Origin: Pseudomonadales bacterium | Lineage (GTDB): Bacteria > Pseudomonadota > Gammaproteobacteria > Pseudomonadales > JAHRWD01 | NCBI GenBank assembly: GCA_029210125.1 | Contig: JARGPR010000005.1 | Location: forward strand, 139,666 to 203,665 | Direction: 5' to 3' | Length of the DNA stretch: 64,000 nt | Shown here: one piece after another, positions 9,830-19,024 of the stretch | Layout of the letters: every line of letters begins with the position of its first letter | How positions within the stretch are numbered: the first letter of the stretch is position 1 | Notes under the pieces: generated by a model | What the model was told of the DNA's origin: nothing | The model's input: only the letters and a program-made list of their open reading frames with translations | Database searches by the model: none | Position numbers and translations under genes: made by a program

Positions 9830-10669
9830 TTAGTCAAACATGGCCATAGCCGCTTCCATCTCAGCGCTGATATCTTCCGCTTCTTGTTCTTCGGCGTCCG
9901 GATCAAGCCCCAGGCGCGAAAATGCCGGGATTGCAGACCAGTCGAGCTTGGTGTATGGATGATCGCTGCCGAGATAGCTTTGCAGGTTTGCGACCATGAC
10001 GATATCGACATAATCGGTTCCATCTGATTCACGAGCAAAATCTGTAAATTTGGATGGAACAGGGATCAGTTCAGCGGGAAAGTCCCAGGTTTCAAGAATC
10101 AACTGGCCGATTTCCCCCTGTAACTGTAGTAACAGAAAGTCCATGGCTTTTTGGTTTTGATTCAGCTTCGGCTGATCTTCGAGGTAGGTTAAAATTGGCA
10201 GTGCACCGATCCGATGTACCAGTCCAGCTAGCGAAGCTTCATCGGGCCGTAGGTTGGTGTAGTGTTTGGCTAGAATATAAGCGATACCCGCAACCTCTGT
10301 GCTGCGGCTCCATATTTCGCGCATCTTCTCATCGACTGATGGCGAGGATGCCTGATACATCTGCTGCATCGCAATACCAGTAGCCAGGTTGCCAGCGTAG
10401 GCAACGCCGATGCGACTAATAGCCATCTGCAGATTTTCAATCGTTTTAGAACCACGCATCAGGGGGCTGTTGGCAACTTTGATGAGTCGCGCGGATAGCC
10501 CAACATCTTGACCGATAACTTTGGTTAATCGTGCTGCTGAAACATCCGGGTTCTTTGCTTCAGTCCGAATTTGAAGAGCAACCTCTGGCAAGGTCGGCAG
10601 CTTAATTTCGTCCTTTTTGATTGCCTGAATCAGGTCGTTTCTTACGGCCTCAACGAGTTTTTCGGACAT
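9830..10669 (-). CDS. HDOD domain signal-transduction protein
   Basis: 279 residues made essentially of one HDOD domain, a catalytically dead relative of HD phosphohydrolases. Visible are KLPTLPEVALQI near residue 25, VIGQDVGLSARLIKVANSPL near residue 53, and LAGLVHRIGALPIL. Such proteins act as regulatory scaffolds in chemotaxis, biofilm and c-di-GMP pathways. The C-terminus is acidic (DAEEQEAEDISAEMEAAM). AAAGGAAAACC precedes the ATG at 10669; the frame is open further upstream to the ygfZ stop but lacks homology. It is downstream of ygfZ on the same strand, 90 bp away, so co-transcription is possible. Confidence 0.85.
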   Translation of the reverse strand: MSEKLVEAVRNDLIQAIKKDEIKLPTLPEVALQIRTEAKNPDVSAARLTKVIGQDVGLSARLIKVANSPLMRGSKTIENLQMAISRIGVAYAGNLATGIAMQQMYQASSPSVDEKMREIWSRSTEVAGIAYILAKHYTNLRPDEASLAGLVHRIGALPILTYLEDQPKLNQNQKAMDFLLLQLQGEIGQLILETWDFPAELIPVPSKFTDFARESDGTDYVDIVMVANLQSYLGSDHPYTKLDWSAIPAFSRLGLDPDAEEQEAEDISAEMEAAMAMFD

Positions 10670-10759
10670 GGTTTTCCTTTCTACTATGTTAGGGACATCT
10701 ATTTCGTTTAATTCATCTACTGAATATCTTGAAATAAGCCAGGTTGGCAGAGAAATCAT

Positions 10760-11812
10760 CTACTCAGTAGGTATAGCATATGGAAGAGAAAGCAGGCGGA
10801 GTTTTTTGCCGTTTTCAGGCTCAAGATATAGGGCTTTAGTCTGTTTTTGAACTTCTTCCTGTGCTTTCACAACGGCTAAAAGTTCGTGGTTTCCTTCGCC
10901 CGTTGTGGCTGCGTTGATTACTTTACCTGCTGGCTGGGCCTTCCCTTCAAAAAAAATCTCCAGCCCAGGGGTTGGAGCGATTCCCGAAGAGCTTTGTAAC
11001 CGAAACAATCGGCGTTTTTGTTTGCCGAGGTAATGGCTGCGGGCGATGATTTCCTGCCCGGTATAGCAGCCTTTTTTAAAGCTGATGGCTCCGATTAGAT
11101 CGAGGTTAAGCATCTGTGGAATAAATTGCTCGCTGGTTTCAATATGGATACTCGGAGTGCCGTTCCGAATATCCATAAGCGCCCACTCTTTTGATGGCAC
11201 TTTGTTGCATTGGCTGGAAAGGGCATTCCATAGCTGGATGCCACTTTGAGTTGAACTCATAAATTCAATACGTGCAGTTGTGTCCGCAATACGAATCGCT
11301 ACGCCAAATTTTGAACAATAGGAGCCATTTTCAGGCATGTCAGGGATAGCCAGTTGAGTATTAAGCAGTTGGTCAGCTTCCTTTCCCCAGCAGCCAATAT
11401 GTACGAACTGGTCGCTTACATCACTCATTTCAGCCTTTGAGAAGGCAATGTACTTTTTCAGGTAGGTGATTACGGTTTCAGTCAAGCTCGCGTGTAGTAT
11501 CAGATAATAGGTATCCTGATCCAATAAAAGGCGGAACGTACAAATGGTTTTCCCCTGGTAGTTACAGAGCGCTCCGAGCACACTGCTTCTTTCATCGATC
11601 TCATCGAGATTGCAGGTGACCTGGCCCTGCAGAAATTTTTTGGCGTGGGGTCCGGTAACCGCAATCACCCCTTTTTGGGTTATGGCTGTCAGTTTGTGGT
11701 CGGTTTCAGGTTCGGCTTTGGCAGATTCAAATCGGCAAATCTCTATATTGGCTGACGTCTCTTCAAAAACCGCGCCCTGTTGTTGTAAAAATTGTCGCCA
11801 TTCTGGGTTCAT
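10760..11812 (-). CDS. ygfZ: tRNA-modifying / Fe-S cluster maintenance protein YgfZ
   Basis: 350-residue folate-binding protein of the aminomethyltransferase (GcvT-like) fold, involved in maintaining some iron-sulfur enzymes such as MiaB. The diagnostic motif KKGCYTGQEIIARSHYLGK is present, with the conserved cysteine near residue 246. AAGGAA lies eight bases before the ATG. It is divergent from sdhE, as in many gammaproteobacteria, where the two sit side by side. Confidence 0.92.
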   Translation of the reverse strand: MNPEWRQFLQQQGAVFEETSANIEICRFESAKAEPETDHKLTAITQKGVIAVTGPHAKKFLQGQVTCNLDEIDERSSVLGALCNYQGKTICTFRLLLDQDTYYLILHASLTETVITYLKKYIAFSKAEMSDVSDQFVHIGCWGKEADQLLNTQLAIPDMPENGSYCSKFGVAIRIADTTARIEFMSSTQSGIQLWNALSSQCNKVPSKEWALMDIRNGTPSIHIETSEQFIPQMLNLDLIGAISFKKGCYTGQEIIARSHYLGKQKRRLFRLQSSSGIAPTPGLEIFFEGKAQPAGKVINAATTGEGNHELLAVVKAQEEVQKQTKALYLEPENGKKLRLLSLPYAIPTE

Positions 11813-11928
11813 AAAAAGAGTTCCTTTTTCGCTGTAATAATCTAAAGTGATTTTTAGGTTGGTTTGCGGTGCGAGCTAGTTTAATCTTCGCCGCAATCTA
11901 ACTACGTCGCCAACAGGTATTCGTAAGC

Positions 11929-12180
11929 ATGACAAATAGTACTGAATACAATCGCTTCTGGTGGCATAGCCGCCGAGGTATGCTAGAGCTTGATCTGGTG
12001 TTATTACCGTTTCTAGAAAACAATTATGCCTCATTTAGCGAGTCAGAAATTGAAAGCTATAGAGCGTTGCTTGAAAGTGAGGATCAGGACCTCTTTTCAT
12101 GGCTGGTGACGGGTAGGCCACCGGAACCTGAGCACGCCAATATGGTGAATACCATTCGGGAATATGTTCACAACCGTTAG
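11929..12180 (+). CDS. sdhE: FAD assembly factor SdhE
   Basis: 83-residue protein that promotes covalent flavinylation of succinate dehydrogenase and fumarate reductase flavoproteins. The flavinylation motif RRGMLELD is at about residues 14-21, and the C-terminal fold shows LFSWLVTGRPPEP. The gene overlaps ygfX by 17 bp, so translation is probably coupled. Confidence 0.94.
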   Translation: MTNSTEYNRFWWHSRRGMLELDLVLLPFLENNYASFSESEIESYRALLESEDQDLFSWLVTGRPPEPEHANMVNTIREYVHNR

Positions 12181-12655
12181 ACTGCCCCTCGGGCGATCCC
12201 GTATCCTGTTGGTATTGCTCTGTTTTATTCATTTGGCTGGGTTGTTGTCTGTACTCATTTTACCCATCAACCACTATCAGCGTGGCTTGTTGATCGTCGG
12301 CATTGCAGTCAGCCTGGTGTATAACTTGAAACAACACTATTTTCGCACTTGCTCCAGAAGTGTACGAGCAGTCATTCTGAAATCTTCCAAACTTCGCATT
12401 CAGTCGGTTGAAACTGTACTCGACGAAGCACCCGAGCAAACCTGGTGGCTGGAATTGAACTCAGCTCAAACCAGCGATGATGGTCAGGTTCCGCAACTTC
12501 GTGCCAGGTTGGTCGGGAACTACCTGGTTACCCCCTGGTTGGTACTGCTCAATTTTAAAATCGAGGGGCGATTACGGTCGTTTCCGGCACTGCTCTTTTC
12601 AGACTCAACCGATGCGGAGCAGTTGCGACGGTTACGGGTCCTGCTTCTTCATTAG
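12164..12655 (+). CDS. ygfX: YgfX-like inner-membrane protein
   Basis: 163 residues with two transmembrane helices in the first 60 residues (ILLVLLCFIHLAGLLSVLIL and RGLLIVGIAVSLVYNL) and a soluble C-terminal part. Position directly after sdhE with overlap, size and topology fit YgfX/CptA, proposed in E. coli to form a toxin-antitoxin pair with YgfY/SdhE, though that role is debated. Sequence conservation in this family is low; the name rests partly on synteny. The stop lies 16 bp from the convergent nadB stop. Confidence 0.72.
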   Translation: MFTTVRLPLGRSRILLVLLCFIHLAGLLSVLILPINHYQRGLLIVGIAVSLVYNLKQHYFRTCSRSVRAVILKSSKLRIQSVETVLDEAPEQTWWLELNSAQTSDDGQVPQLRARLVGNYLVTPWLVLLNFKIEGRLRSFPALLFSDSTDAEQLRRLRVLLLH

Positions 12656-12671
12656 AGACCGGGCAGGTTTG

Positions 12672-14267
12672 TTAGCGGAATGTTGTTGCCGGTGTAAGTA
12701 TTGTGTTTTCCGCTTTTTTAAGGGTGTCTGGATAGTCCAGCGTGTAGTGTAACCCACGACTTTCCTTGCGCTGTAGTGCGCTTTGAATGATTAATTCGGA
12801 TACCACGATCAGATTACGCAGCTCAAGCAGGTCCCCGCTGATTTTGTATCTACCGTAGTGTTCGGCGACCTCTTGACGTATCAGCGCGATACGTTTTTCT
12901 GCGCGTTTCAACTGTTTGTCGGAGCGCACGATGCCAACATAATCCCACATCAGTCGACGAAGTTCCTCCCAATTGTGGGATACCACGACATCTTCGTCAG
13001 AGATGGTCACTCTGGATTCATCCCATTCAAATTCAAATACAGGTTCGGGGATAGATGAAATTTTCTTGAGAATATCCTCGCTTGCGGATTGAGCGTATAC
13101 GAGGCATTCCAGCAATGAATTGCTAGCCATGCGATTAGCGCCGTGCAGACCGGTAAAGCTGCTTTCTCCAATCGCATATAAACCAGTCAAATCGGTTCGA
13201 CCAGCGGAATCTATCATGATACCGCCACAGGTATAGTGTGCAGAAGGCACTACAGGAATGGGTTGTTGAGTAATGTCGATTCCCAGCTCCAGGCACCGAG
13301 CTTTGATATTGGGGAAGTGTTGCTCAATAAACTCAGGGGGTTTGTGGCTGATATCCAGATAAACAAAATCGCTGCCGAGTCGTTTCATCTCATGGTCAAT
13401 GGCTCGTGCTACAACATCGCGCGGTGCCAGTTCTCCTCTTGGATCGTATTCATCCATAAACCGACTACCATCGGGGCGAAGCAATTTACCCCCTTCACCT
13501 CGAATCGCTTCTGTGATCAGAAAGGAGTGGGCGAGGGGGTGGAATAAAATAGTGGGATGAAACTGGTTAAATTCCATGTTGGCGATGCGGCATCCTGCTC
13601 GCCAGGCAATGGCGATGCCGTCACCGCTGGAACCCTGCGGGTTGCTGCTATAAAGGTAGGCTTTGCTTGCGCCTCCGGTTGCAAGGATGGTGCTTTTGGC
13701 CAGGAAAAGATCTACTCGGCTTTTGTCGAGATCCAGAATATACGCACCAATAGTGCGCCGCTCCGGCTTGTTCTCGATCACCAGATCAACTGCGAGATGA
13801 TTCTCAAAAATATCAATATTTGGCTGAGCTTTGACCAGGTCGGTTAACGTGTTTGAAACGGCTTTACCGGTTTCGTCCGCGGCGTGAATAATACGACGCT
13901 GGCTGTGGCCGCCCTCTCGAGTTAAGTGGTAGCCCCAGATACCGTCCTCGTTTTCTTCTCGGGTAAAGGGTACCCCCTGGTCTATTAACCACTGAATACA
14001 ATTTTGGCTATTGGAAACGGTAAAGCGTACCGCCTCTTCGTCGCATAGCCCATCGCCCGCTATCAGCGTGTCCTGAACATGGGAGTCAATGCTATCTTGC
14101 TCATTTAATACCCCTGCGATACCACCCTGCGCAAGGTAAGTCGCCCCCTGGCTTAAAGTGCTCTTGCTGAGTAACGCGACACGCAGATCGGGCGAAAGCT
14201 TTAGTGCAGCAGTAAGGCCTGCAGCACCGCTGCCAACAATGAGTACGTCGTATTTAAAGTCGGTCAT
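12672..14267 (-). CDS. nadB: L-aspartate oxidase
   Basis: Flavoenzyme converting L-aspartate to iminoaspartate, the first step of de novo NAD synthesis; 531 residues (E. coli 540). The FAD dinucleotide-binding motif [15 protein letters not shown] is at residues 8-22. The succinate dehydrogenase/fumarate reductase flavoprotein signature is [10 protein letters not shown], and the second FAD contact is [18 protein letters not shown] at 14267 fits the family start; the open frame further upstream is not homologous. It is divergent from rpoE, the classic arrangement. Confidence 0.95.
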   Translation of the reverse strand: MTDFKYDVLIVGSGAAGLTAALKLSPDLRVALLSKSTLSQGATYLAQGGIAGVLNEQDSIDSHVQDTLIAGDGLCDEEAVRFTVSNSQNCIQWLIDQGVPFTREENEDGIWGYHLTREGGHSQRRIIHAADETGKAVSNTLTDLVKAQPNIDIFENHLAVDLVIENKPERRTIGAYILDLDKSRVDLFLAKSTILATGGASKAYLYSSNPQGSSGDGIAIAWRAGCRIANMEFNQFHPTILFHPLAHSFLITEAIRGEGGKLLRPDGSRFMDEYDPRGELAPRDVVARAIDHEMKRLGSDFVYLDISHKPPEFIEQHFPNIKARCLELGIDITQQPIPVVPSAHYTCGGIMIDSAGRTDLTGLYAIGESSFTGLHGANRMASNSLLECLVYAQSASEDILKKISSIPEPVFEFEWDESRVTISDEDVVVSHNWEELRRLMWDYVGIVRSDKQLKRAEKRIALIRQEVAEHYGRYKISGDLLELRNLIVVSELIIQSALQRKESRGLHYTLDYPDTLKKAENTILTPATTFR

Positions 14268-14474
14268 AGATATAGCGGAACCGGTTGCGGAAGGTACAAA
14301 AAAGATGAAACACTCGGCCAATTTACATGCAGTCAAGTTGAAGCAGACAATCAGCAAAACCGCCGATGTAGCTTAAACCGTAATGTAAAACGCAGCGCAA
14401 ACCATAGTTGAATGGGGTCGAGGATCGTGAAATGATCAATTCTGATAATTCTACTATGGTACCGCCTTCGCGGC

Positions 14475-14502
14475 GAACTTTCCGACGACAGAGCTGTCTA
14501 GA
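14475..14502 (+). promoter_or_regulatory. Sigma-E (AlgU) type autoregulatory promoter of rpoE
   Basis: GAACTT at 14475-14480 and TCTAG at 14497-14501 are separated by exactly 16 bases, fitting the extracytoplasmic sigma consensus (GAACTT, N16, TCTGA-like). It lies about 50 bp upstream of the rpoE start. E. coli rpoE and Pseudomonas algU are both known to be autoregulated from such promoters. Confidence 0.7.
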
Positions 14503-14552
14503 ATTCGTCGGTGTAATTTGAACTGAAGCAGGTTAACGCAAGGAATTTGATA

Positions 14553-15164
14553 TTGCAGCATGAAGCACCCAGGATCGATGCCGACCAAAAACTGGTAGAG
14601 CGCGTGCAAAACGGCGACAAGCATGCCTTTGATATGCTCGTTGTGAAGTATGAAAGCCGTGTTATGTCGTTGGTGCAGCGCTTAGTTCGTGATCATCATG
14701 AAGCGCAGGATATTGCGCAGGAAGCGTTTATTAAAGCGTATCGTGCTTTGCCCCGCTTTCGTGGTGACAGTGCTTTTTATACCTGGCTTTATCGGATTGC
14801 GGTGAATACCGCGAAAAATCATTTGGTTTCCAAGGGTCGTCGCCCCGCTATTGAAGGCGTCGAGCTAGAAGAAGCTGAGGTGGTGGGTATACCTAAGCTG
14901 CAGGACATCGATTCGCCTGAACGCCAATTACTTCGAGATGAACTAGAGGAGGTGATTTACAGTGCGATCAATCAACTGCCGGATGATTTGAAAACCGCGA
15001 TAACTTTACGGGAGTTTGAAGGTCTCAGTTATGAGGAGATCTCTCAGGTTATGGACTGTCCTGTGGGTACAGTTAGATCACGGATTTTTAGAGCTCGAGA
15101 GGCGATTGATAAACAGATCAGAAAGCTAAATCTTGGTGACAAAACAGATGACCAGTCACCGTAA
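14553..15164 (+). CDS. rpoE: RNA polymerase sigma factor RpoE (AlgU)
   Basis: Extracytoplasmic-function sigma factor for envelope stress, 203 residues. Region 2 shows FDMLVVKYESRV and the core-binding QDIAQEAFIKAYRALPRFRG; DSAFYTWLYRIAVNTAKNHL is the -10 recognition part. Region 4 is LREFEGLSYEEISQVMDCP then VGTVRSRIFRAREAID, nearly the same as Pseudomonas AlgU. There is no ATG; TTG at 14553 follows AAGGAA by seven bases, and a second TTG at 14547 is too close to the site. It heads the rpoE-rseA-rseB-rseC-mucD cluster. Confidence 0.95.
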   Translation: MQHEAPRIDADQKLVERVQNGDKHAFDMLVVKYESRVMSLVQRLVRDHHEAQDIAQEAFIKAYRALPRFRGDSAFYTWLYRIAVNTAKNHLVSKGRRPAIEGVELEEAEVVGIPKLQDIDSPERQLLRDELEEVIYSAINQLPDDLKTAITLREFEGLSYEEISQVMDCPVGTVRSRIFRAREAIDKQIRKLNLGDKTDDQSP

Positions 15165-15203
15165 ATAAAATTTATTATAGAATTGAAAGTAGAGGTACAA
15201 ATC

Positions 15204-15875
15204 ATGTCAGAAACAGCGTATGAATCGCTTTCGGCATTGATGGATAACGAGGCCGAAGATCTAGAGATACGTCGGTTACTGAGGCAATACGCGGACCAGC
15301 CTGAACTACAGGAAAAATGGGCCCGCTATCAGTTGGTTAGTGCTGTGTTAGGTGGGGATGCAAGCACCGAAACGGGTGTAAATTTATCAAGACAGATTGC
15401 TCAACAAATTGAAGAAGAGCCTTGTTATGAAGTAGTAGGTGGGAGGCGTACATTAAAAACCGGCAGGTCGAATTTTTTGAGACCGATGGGCTCTGTTGCA
15501 ATAGCAGCTTCGGTGACTTTTTTGGTGGTTTTTGGCGCTCAACGTCTTTCGGTTTCGGGTACTGATGTCATCCCTCAGGCCTCGTTTGCAAATCAGAGCG
15601 AACTATCCAGCTTTCAAGTTGAGCAGGGCGTGCTGAAAAATGGCGGTACGGCTACCTATAAGAATGGTTATGGCGAGGCTCAGTTAGCCAGTACCGGTAC
15701 TAAAGCTGGCAATTTATCGGCTGCTAACGATCAGCGAGCCAAGGTACGCCCTGCCACTGTAAAACCTGTCAGAGATATTGATCTGTACTTGCAGCAACAT
15801 GCACGTAATTCGGCTTTGTCTGGTGTCGGCGGGACAGCTTTTGCGAAGACCGCTGCCTTTAAAGTTGAACAGTAG
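15204..15875 (+). CDS. rseA: Anti-sigma-E factor RseA (MucA)
   Basis: Inner-membrane anti-sigma factor that sequesters RpoE, 223 residues. The cytoplasmic N-terminal domain has the family pattern ESLSALMDNEAEDLEIRRLL and WARYQLVSAVLGG. A single transmembrane helix at about residues 94-112 (GSVAIAASVTFLVVFGAQ) is followed by a periplasmic tail that would bind RseB and be cut by DegS-type proteases. AGAGG precedes the ATG by eight bases. The periplasmic part is rich in Ala, Gly, Thr and Ser. Confidence 0.92.
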   Translation: MSETAYESLSALMDNEAEDLEIRRLLRQYADQPELQEKWARYQLVSAVLGGDASTETGVNLSRQIAQQIEEEPCYEVVGGRRTLKTGRSNFLRPMGSVAIAASVTFLVVFGAQRLSVSGTDVIPQASFANQSELSSFQVEQGVLKNGGTATYKNGYGEAQLASTGTKAGNLSAANDQRAKVRPATVKPVRDIDLYLQQHARNSALSGVGGTAFAKTAAFKVEQ

Positions 15876-15876
15876 T

Positions 15877-16932
15877 ATGAATGATTTTCGTGGAATAAAG
15901 AGTGCAGCTTTAGTGCGCAGTGGGGCTTATTCGGTGAAGGCACTTCGTTTTATTCTGGTTGCTATTGTCGGGATATTACCCCATTACGCGATGGCTGAAT
16001 CACATGTTGATACCGTTCAAATTTTAGAACGGATGTCGAATGCCTTTAAAAATTCATCCTATGATGGTGTATTTATCTACTCACAGGGTACGGATGTTAA
16101 AACCCTAAGGGTTATCCATAAGGTAAAAAATGGTGTTGAAAAAGAACGTTTGATCCATCTGGATGGTAAGCGTTTTGAGTTAATTCGTGATGGTGAAAAG
16201 CTATCCTGTGTTGTACCAAAAACATCCGAAGGTCCAGTGGAACACAAGGTCCCGCCAAGTTCTTTTGCACAATCATTTGTTAGTAACGTGCCAGAGCTTG
16301 AGAAAAATTATCATATAAGTGAGGATCGTCAGCATCGATTCTTAGACCGTGAAGTGATGCAGGTTTCGATTATCCCTAAAACAAATGATCGATTTAGTTA
16401 TCAACTATGGCTCGATAAAACTAGTGGTATTTTACTTAAGTCAGTTTTGAAAAACACCTCAGGGGATGAGCTTGAGCGGTTTCAATTTTCTTCATTAAAA
16501 ATGGGTGGACCGATTCCTGACTACTTGTTCATGATTGAAAATATGAATCAGGCTCGAGTGGTGAATATTAGTAAAACATCATCGGAAAAAACACGTACAA
16601 CAAATAAAGGTTGGCGAGTGGGTTGGATACCAACTGGGTTTCATTCAATCATGAGCGATGAGGTGGAGGTAGCGCCTACTTTTATGGGTAATCTTGAATA
16701 CATGAAAGCATACTCTGATGGGCTGTTTTCGTTTTCTATTCTTGTTGAAAAGATTGAAAACTTCGAAAACTTTTCCTCAGGAGAGCATTCAAGTACCGTT
16801 GGTGCCACTACCGTAATGAGTCGAAAATTTACCGATCTAAAAAGTAATTACAGTATTACCCTGGTAGGAGAACTGCCGGTTGAGACAGTAAAGCGTATCC
16901 TCGCATCCGTTGTGCAAGAAAGTGGAACCTAG
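15877..16932 (+). CDS. rseB: Sigma-E regulatory protein RseB (MucB)
   Basis: Periplasmic regulator that binds the RseA tail and protects it from cleavage, and senses lipoprotein or LPS signals; 351 residues. A signal peptide at residues 1-40 ends PHYAMA. The LolA-like domain begins at VQILERMSNAFKNSSYDGVFIYSQG and the C-terminal domain includes GWRVGWIPTGF. The ATG at 15877 is one base after the rseA stop, so translation is coupled; the frame is also open upstream inside rseA but that part has no signal peptide. Confidence 0.92.
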   Translation: MNDFRGIKSAALVRSGAYSVKALRFILVAIVGILPHYAMAESHVDTVQILERMSNAFKNSSYDGVFIYSQGTDVKTLRVIHKVKNGVEKERLIHLDGKRFELIRDGEKLSCVVPKTSEGPVEHKVPPSSFAQSFVSNVPELEKNYHISEDRQHRFLDREVMQVSIIPKTNDRFSYQLWLDKTSGILLKSVLKNTSGDELERFQFSSLKMGGPIPDYLFMIENMNQARVVNISKTSSEKTRTTNKGWRVGWIPTGFHSIMSDEVEVAPTFMGNLEYMKAYSDGLFSFSILVEKIENFENFSSGEHSSTVGATTVMSRKFTDLKSNYSITLVGELPVETVKRILASVVQESGT

Positions 16933-16963
16933 CGATGTTGTTTTCGGTTTTTGGTGAGTAGAT

Positions 16964-17458
16964 ATGATTCGGCAGAGTGCAGAAATTGTTAAAGTTGAGT
17001 CCGGTGCAGTTTGGGTTAAAGCGCCTCGAAAAACCGCTTGTGGGAGCTGCGCGGCTCAGTCCAGCTGCGGTCAAAATTTATGGTCCAGATTTTTTGAAGA
17101 TCGGCAACATCCAGTTGAGGTTAGAATTGATTCAGACAGGTTTCCAATCTTGAAATCTGGTGCTCAAGTAATCATTGGTATTCCCGAGTCAGTGGTACTG
17201 CATGGTTCTGTTCGGGTTTATATTATGCCACTGTTGTTTATGTTGGCGGCGGTTGTTTTTGGGGGTGTCATATTTGGGCGGTCGGATTTCGTTACAATCC
17301 TTTGCGCTGGTCTGGGATTATTATTCGGTTTTTTAGTCGTGCGACAGCAGACTAAAAAAAACCAAAACAGTATTGGCCAATTTCCAGTATTGCTAGAACT
17401 TCTCGATCAGAGTTGCCCCTCAGATGACAGTCTACACGCTCATATGGCAGCTGATTAA
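16964..17458 (+). CDS. rseC: SoxR-reducing / sigma-E regulatory protein RseC (MucC)
   Basis: 164 residues. The N-terminal domain holds the cysteine cluster CGSCAAQSSCG near residues 26-36, followed by two transmembrane helices (about residues 87-105 and 110-127). This is the RseC/MucC layout, where a cytoplasmic cysteine domain of uncertain role precedes a membrane hairpin. It follows rseB by 31 bp in the operon. Confidence 0.9.
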   Translation: MIRQSAEIVKVESGAVWVKAPRKTACGSCAAQSSCGQNLWSRFFEDRQHPVEVRIDSDRFPILKSGAQVIIGIPESVVLHGSVRVYIMPLLFMLAAVVFGGVIFGRSDFVTILCAGLGLLFGFLVVRQQTKKNQNSIGQFPVLLELLDQSCPSDDSLHAHMAAD

Positions 17459-17538
17459 TGCATCTATTTTGATCGCGTGATGCCTTCGCTGCAATCTATG
17501 TATCTATCAAACCTGTATCAATAATTCCTGGAGAGACC

Positions 17539-18930
17539 ATGAAGTTAATCGTTGGCAAAAATAATATATCGGTTATGTTATTGCTTGGTATCTTTTTCTT
17601 TTCCCCGGTTAGTTTTGCAAGTGCGCCAGATTTTTCAAAACTTGTTGAGCGACATTCATCGGCGGTAGTTAATATCAGTACCACACGCACGGTTGCGCGG
17701 GGAGTTTCAAGCAATCAACTTCCCGAGCAAATCCCCGAAATATTACGCCATTTTTTTGGTGAGCCGAATGGTCGTCAATATCAACCCGCACCACCTAGGG
17801 AGCAAAGCTCTTTAGGGTCGGGTTTTATTATTTCAAGGGATGGTTATATCGTAACGAACAATCACGTTATTAAGGATGCGGATAAAATTATTGTTCGGTT
17901 GAATGATCGACGCGAGCTGGAAGCAACTCTAGTGGGTGCAGATTCAAGATCAGATTTAGCGGTGCTGAAAATTGAAGGAAAAAATTTGCCCACTGTTAAA
18001 TTGGGTGATTCTGATCGGCTTCGGGTTGGTGAATGGGTGCTTGCGATAGGATCTCCCTTTGGATTCGATTACTCTGCTTCTGCGGGTATTGTCAGTGCTA
18101 AGCGACGCAGCCTGCCGAATGAAAGTAACGAAAATTATGTTCCTTTTATTCAAACCGACGTTGCAATCAATCCGGGTAATTCCGGTGGACCATTGTTTAA
18201 TCTCGATGGTGAAGTGATAGGGATCAACTCCATGATCTACTCGCGCTCCGGTGGTTTTATGGGGCTTTCATTTGCTATTCCCGCTAATGTAGCTAAGGAG
18301 GTGATAAAACAACTGCGTGAAACAGGTCGGGTTGAAAGGGGTTGGTTGGGGGTTATTATCCAGGAGGTCAACAGGGATCTGGCAGAATCTTTTGGCCTTA
18401 AAAAGCCTCAGGGTGCTCTTATTGCACAGGTTTTAGAAGGTAGTCCAGCGGAAAATGCCGGTTTGAAAGCGGGTGATATTATCACTAATTTTGATGGTAA
18501 AGAGGTGGTGCTTTCTTCTGATCTACCCTATCTCGTCGGCAGTATGCCGGTGGGTAAAAAAGTTGAAATTGAGTTAGTCAGGCAGGGTAAGCACAAAACC
18601 ATTGAGTTTGAAATTGGTGCGTTGCCCAGAGCCCCGGGCGAACAGGCTTTAGCCTCAAAGGGGGATTCAAAGCAACGTGATAACAGGCTTGGTGTAGTGG
18701 TTTCAGATACAGCAAATGGTGTTCTGGTTGATGATGTGGCACCAGCAGGTGTTGGTGCGGCCATTGGATTGCGGCCTGGAGCAGTCATCACTATGATAGG
18801 CAATCAGCCTGTTAACTCGGTGAACACTTTTAATCAGATCGTTAAGAACTTGCCGGCGAATCGCCTAATTCCCATGCGAGTGGTATACAAGGGTATGGCT
18901 TCTTTCCTGGCGTTTAAATTGTCGGAGTAG
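17539..18930 (+). CDS. mucD: Periplasmic serine endoprotease DegP/MucD
   Basis: HtrA-family protease and chaperone for misfolded envelope proteins, 463 residues (P. aeruginosa MucD 474). A signal peptide at residues 1-28 ends PVSFA. The catalytic triad is visible: H109 in TNNHVI, D139 in SRSDLAVL and S215 in NPGNSGGPLF. Two PDZ domains follow (about residues 265-355 and 375-460), with RGWLGVIIQ at the first boundary. GGAGAG lies seven bases before the ATG. The position after rseC matches algU-mucABCD of Pseudomonas. Confidence 0.95.
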   Translation: MKLIVGKNNISVMLLLGIFFFSPVSFASAPDFSKLVERHSSAVVNISTTRTVARGVSSNQLPEQIPEILRHFFGEPNGRQYQPAPPREQSSLGSGFIISRDGYIVTNNHVIKDADKIIVRLNDRRELEATLVGADSRSDLAVLKIEGKNLPTVKLGDSDRLRVGEWVLAIGSPFGFDYSASAGIVSAKRRSLPNESNENYVPFIQTDVAINPGNSGGPLFNLDGEVIGINSMIYSRSGGFMGLSFAIPANVAKEVIKQLRETGRVERGWLGVIIQEVNRDLAESFGLKKPQGALIAQVLEGSPAENAGLKAGDIITNFDGKEVVLSSDLPYLVGSMPVGKKVEIELVRQGKHKTIEFEIGALPRAPGEQALASKGDSKQRDNRLGVVVSDTANGVLVDDVAPAGVGAAIGLRPGAVITMIGNQPVNSVNTFNQIVKNLPANRLIPMRVVYKGMASFLAFKLSE

Positions 18931-18934
18931 GTTT

Positions 18935-18976
18935 TACCTGACCAGCGCGCTAAAGCAGCAACCCGCTGGTCAGGTA
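18935..18976. terminator. Strong hairpin between mucD and the convergent MFS gene
   Basis: TACCTGACCAGCG (18935-18947) and its exact complement (18964-18976) form a perfect 13-bp stem with a 16-base loop, just past the mucD stop and between two convergent genes. There is no T-run on the plus strand, so it may act with Rho or stabilise the 3' end. Confidence 0.5.
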
Positions 18977-19024
18977 TCTATTGAATTGGCGTATAGGCCA
19001 GGCCAGTGGATTTCCAACAGGCTG

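Noticed and set aside
9763-10038. Minus-strand frame overlapping the HDOD gene
   Set aside because: Same strand but different frame; the HDOD frame has domain motifs and this one has none.
12477-12752. Plus-strand frame across the end of ygfX and nadB
   Set aside because: Runs through two real gene ends without a start site or family signal.
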